Below are positions 5,075 through 6,717 of a stretch of 6,717 bases of DNA, piece by piece. The notes under the pieces are model-generated. The model ran no database searches, was not told the DNA's origin, and was given only the letters and a program-made list of their open reading frames with translations. Made by a program: the position numbers and the translations under genes. Position 1 is the stretch's first letter. Each line of letters starts with the position of its first letter. This stretch comes from Propionibacteriaceae bacterium. GTDB taxonomy: Bacteria; Actinomycetota; Actinomycetes; Propionibacteriales; Propionibacteriaceae. Location: contig DAIESZ010000027.1 of NCBI GenBank assembly GCA_027346035.1, positions 1 to 6,717 of the forward strand. Reading direction: 5' to 3'.

Positions 5075-6717
5075 ACTCGCACTGGGACGAATCGTTCGAC
5101 GAGCCGACGATCATCACGGACATGACGCTCGACGCTGACCCTTCCGACGGATACGACCTGCTTCCCGGACCCGAAGTCCATCAGGGGCAGGTGCTCTCCC
5201 ACCGCTACCAGCTCGAGAGCCGCCTGACCCAGCGGGGCGCGGTCCAGACCTGGAAGGCCTTCGATCAGAAGCTTCCCCGTTCGGTGCTGGTCCACGTCGT
5301 CGGCCCTCACGATCCGAGGTCCTCCAGCGTCCTCGACGCCGCACGGCACGCGGCGGCGGCCACCGACTCCCGATTCCTCCGGGTTCTCGACGCGGTTGGC
5401 GGAGAGGATCCCGACAGCCCTTCCCTGCTGGTCTGCGAATTCGTCCCCGGCGAGTCGCTCACCGACCTGCTCGCCTCCGGACCGCTCAGTGCCCTGGAGG
5501 CGGCATGGATCGTGCGTGAGATCGCCGACGCGCTGGCACCCATGCACGAGAAGGGCCTGTTCCACCAACGGCTCAGTCCCGACAGCGTGACGGTGACGGT
5601 CACCGGCAACGTCAAGATCCTCGGCTTCCTCATCGAGGCCGCGCTGCACCCCGAGCACGACGACAGCCAGGCGGTCTGGTCGGAGCGGGAGGCCGGAGAC
5701 GTCCGCGCGCTCGGCAAACTCCTCTACGCCTGTCTGCTGTCGATGTGGCCGGTCGATCCCACCCGCCCGCAGTCGCCCGCCTGGGGGCTTCCCCCGGCTC
5801 CGCTCGAGGGTCGCGTCTGGCTGACGCCGCGCCAGGTACGCTCCAGCGTCTCGCCGGCCCTCGACGCCATCTGCGATCGCATCCTGTCTCCCGACCCCCG
5901 TCAACCCGGCGGACGTCTCACGTCGGCGTCACAGGTCGCGCAGGCCCTGTCGCGGGTTCTCGGCACCGCCGACGCCGCCGCCGACCTCGAGCAGCGCATC
6001 CGGTTCCCGGTCGTCCCGGTCACCACCAGCACCCGCGCGGCGACCGACGCCGCGCGCGCGGCCGTCGGTGACCATTTCCCCCGAACCTCCCTCGACCACG
6101 ACACCACCACCGATTCGACGGCCCAGTGGGACGCCCGGCAGAGCTTCACCGCGATCGCCCCGCCGCCCGCCGCACCGAGCCGGGGCATCACCGCGACCCA
6201 TACCGTCGGCGACACCCCCGGACGTGGGGCCCGCCCGGCGTCCCCCACGACCCCCAGCTCGCGGGTGGCGCTCGACGGTGGCCGCCAGATCGACTTCCGC
6301 CGACGCCGGCTGGTGTTCGTGCTCGTGGCGCTGGTGCTGGTCAGTCTGGTCGTCGGACTGGGCGGGGTGTGGCTCGGGGGCCGTCACCCCAGCGCCGCCG
6401 CGAGCGGCTCCACGTCGTCGTCGTCACAGTCGCCGTCGGCCACCGGCACGGGTGCCTACACGATCGCCAGCCTCCACGACTTCGACCCGGTGACCGATGG
6501 CGGCAACAACCAGGAGAACCCCACCGAACTGGGCAGGGCCATCGACGGCAACCCCTCAACCGCGTGGCAGACGCTCACCTACTTCAACAACCCTCGCCTG
6601 GGTGGCCTGAAGCCGGGCGTCGGTGTCGTGCTCGATCTCGGCAAGCCCCAGGCCATCGGCTCGGTGAAACTCACCCTGCAGGGCCGGCCGACGGGCGTGC
6701 AGATCCTCGTGCCGAAG
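5071..6717 (+). CDS. MviN-type pseudokinase, membrane-anchored, with extracellular F5/8 C-like domain (3'-truncated)
   Basis: The frame stays open to the right edge (549 codons). An acidic N-terminus (1-40) precedes a kinase-like fold (about 44-297) beginning YQLESRL. Catalytic residues are lost: the Gly-rich loop reads LTQRGAVQTW (52-61), the VAIK lysine is H75, HRD is H165-Q166-R167, the catalytic-loop lysine and asparagine positions are S169 and S172, and DFG is G185-F186-L187. It should not be an active kinase. A Ser/Thr/Pro-rich linker (300-409) leads to basic residues (410-413), one membrane helix (about 414-436), a Ser-rich spacer and a discoidin/F5/8 C-like domain from about 463 with AIDGNPSTAW (490-499) and VVLDLG (523-528). 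This matches the C-terminal half of mycobacterial MviN, where the pseudokinase is known to recruit FhaA after PknB phosphorylation and to control peptidoglycan synthesis. Here it lacks the MurJ transporter and has its own start. A similar role is inference. The gene continues beyond the window. Confidence 0.88.
   Translation, partial: MNSHWDESFDEPTIITDMTLDADPSDGYDLLPGPEVHQGQVLSHRYQLESRLTQRGAVQTWKAFDQKLPRSVLVHVVGPHDPRSSSVLDAARHAAAATDSRFLRVLDAVGGEDPDSPSLLVCEFVPGESLTDLLASGPLSALEAAWIVREIADALAPMHEKGLFHQRLSPDSVTVTVTGNVKILGFLIEAALHPEHDDSQAVWSEREAGDVRALGKLLYACLLSMWPVDPTRPQSPAWGLPPAPLEGRVWLTPRQVRSSVSPALDAICDRILSPDPRQPGGRLTSASQVAQALSRVLGTADAAADLEQRIRFPVVPVTTSTRAATDAARAAVGDHFPRTSLDHDTTTDSTAQWDARQSFTAIAPPPAAPSRGITATHTVGDTPGRGARPASPTTPSSRVALDGGRQIDFRRRRLVFVLVALVLVSLVVGLGGVWLGGRHPSAAASGSTSSSSQSPSATGTGAYTIASLHDFDPVTDGGNNQENPTELGRAIDGNPSTAWQTLTYFNNPRLGGLKPGVGVVLDLGKPQAIGSVKLTLQGRPTGVQILVPK
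6044..6068. repeat. Near-perfect 25-nt inverted repeat with a (CG)-rich core
   Basis: CCGAC (6044-6048) and GTCGG (6064-6068) flank a perfect 14-bp palindrome, GCCGCGCGCGCGGC (6049-6062), with only C6063 unpaired. In RNA this would form a strong hairpin; as duplex DNA the alternating CG core is prone to the Z form. It lies in the part of the pseudokinase gene that encodes the flexible cytoplasmic linker (residues about 325-333), where selection on amino acids is probably weak. It may simply reflect GC-rich codon choice for Ala and Arg. Confidence 0.35.

Noticed and set aside
4921..5904. 327-codon minus-strand frame across the DUF6049/pseudokinase junction
   Set aside because: It spans two real plus-strand genes and its translation is Gly/Arg-rich without a recognisable fold.
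5071..6717. Active Ser/Thr protein kinase
   Set aside because: The lysine, HRD, catalytic-loop and DFG positions are all substituted, so catalytic activity is not expected despite the overall kinase pattern.

Overview
The window is very GC-rich, with G or C at most third codon positions, and carries a gene neighbourhood typical of Actinobacteria: tRNA nucleotidyltransferase, then a DUF6049 membrane-anchored protein, then a MviN/MurJ-type pseudokinase. In actinobacterial chromosomes this block usually leads into sigM, trxB/trxA and parA/parB near oriC, so an origin-proximal location is likely (inference). The genus cannot be fixed from the sequence. Nothing suggests mobile DNA: no transposase, integrase, tRNA, rRNA or CRISPR array was seen.

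Left part, minus strand (1-1336): a glycerate kinase of the GarK/GlxK family is followed 11 bp later by the first 57 codons of a small DUF1707 protein that runs off the left edge. The two look like one transcript. A 115-bp intergenic region (1337-1451) separates glycerate kinase from the divergent rightward operon. It holds two abutting inverted repeats, a G-rich tract, and a -10 element (TAGACT) placed so that transcription would begin at the GTG start of the next gene.

Right part, plus strand (1452-6717): three genes joined by two 4-bp ATGA overlaps. (1) A class II tRNA CCA nucleotidyltransferase with a C-terminal HD domain, 510 aa. (2) A 697-aa DUF6049 protein with an N-terminal signal peptide, a large extracytoplasmic region, one C-terminal membrane helix and a short proline-rich cytoplasmic tail. 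Its ATG also lies 6 bp after a TACGAT -10-like hexamer inside the end of gene 1, so it may have its own leaderless promoter. (3) A 3'-truncated gene (549 codons visible) for a pseudokinase with every catalytic motif lost, a Ser/Thr-rich cytoplasmic linker, one membrane helix, and the start of an extracellular discoidin (F5/8 C)-like domain. This is the architecture of the C-terminal half of mycobacterial MviN (Rv3910), but here it starts from its own ATG without the MurJ flippase part.

Functionally the left side is carbon metabolism (glycerate to phosphoglycerate). The right operon joins tRNA 3'-end maturation to two single-pass membrane proteins that probably belong to cell-envelope or peptidoglycan control. 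The most notable points are the stand-alone pseudokinase directly after DUF6049 with no murJ between them, its Thr-containing acidic N-terminus and linker that could serve as phospho-dependent docking sites, and the leaderless-type promoters in front of both the first and second operon genes.
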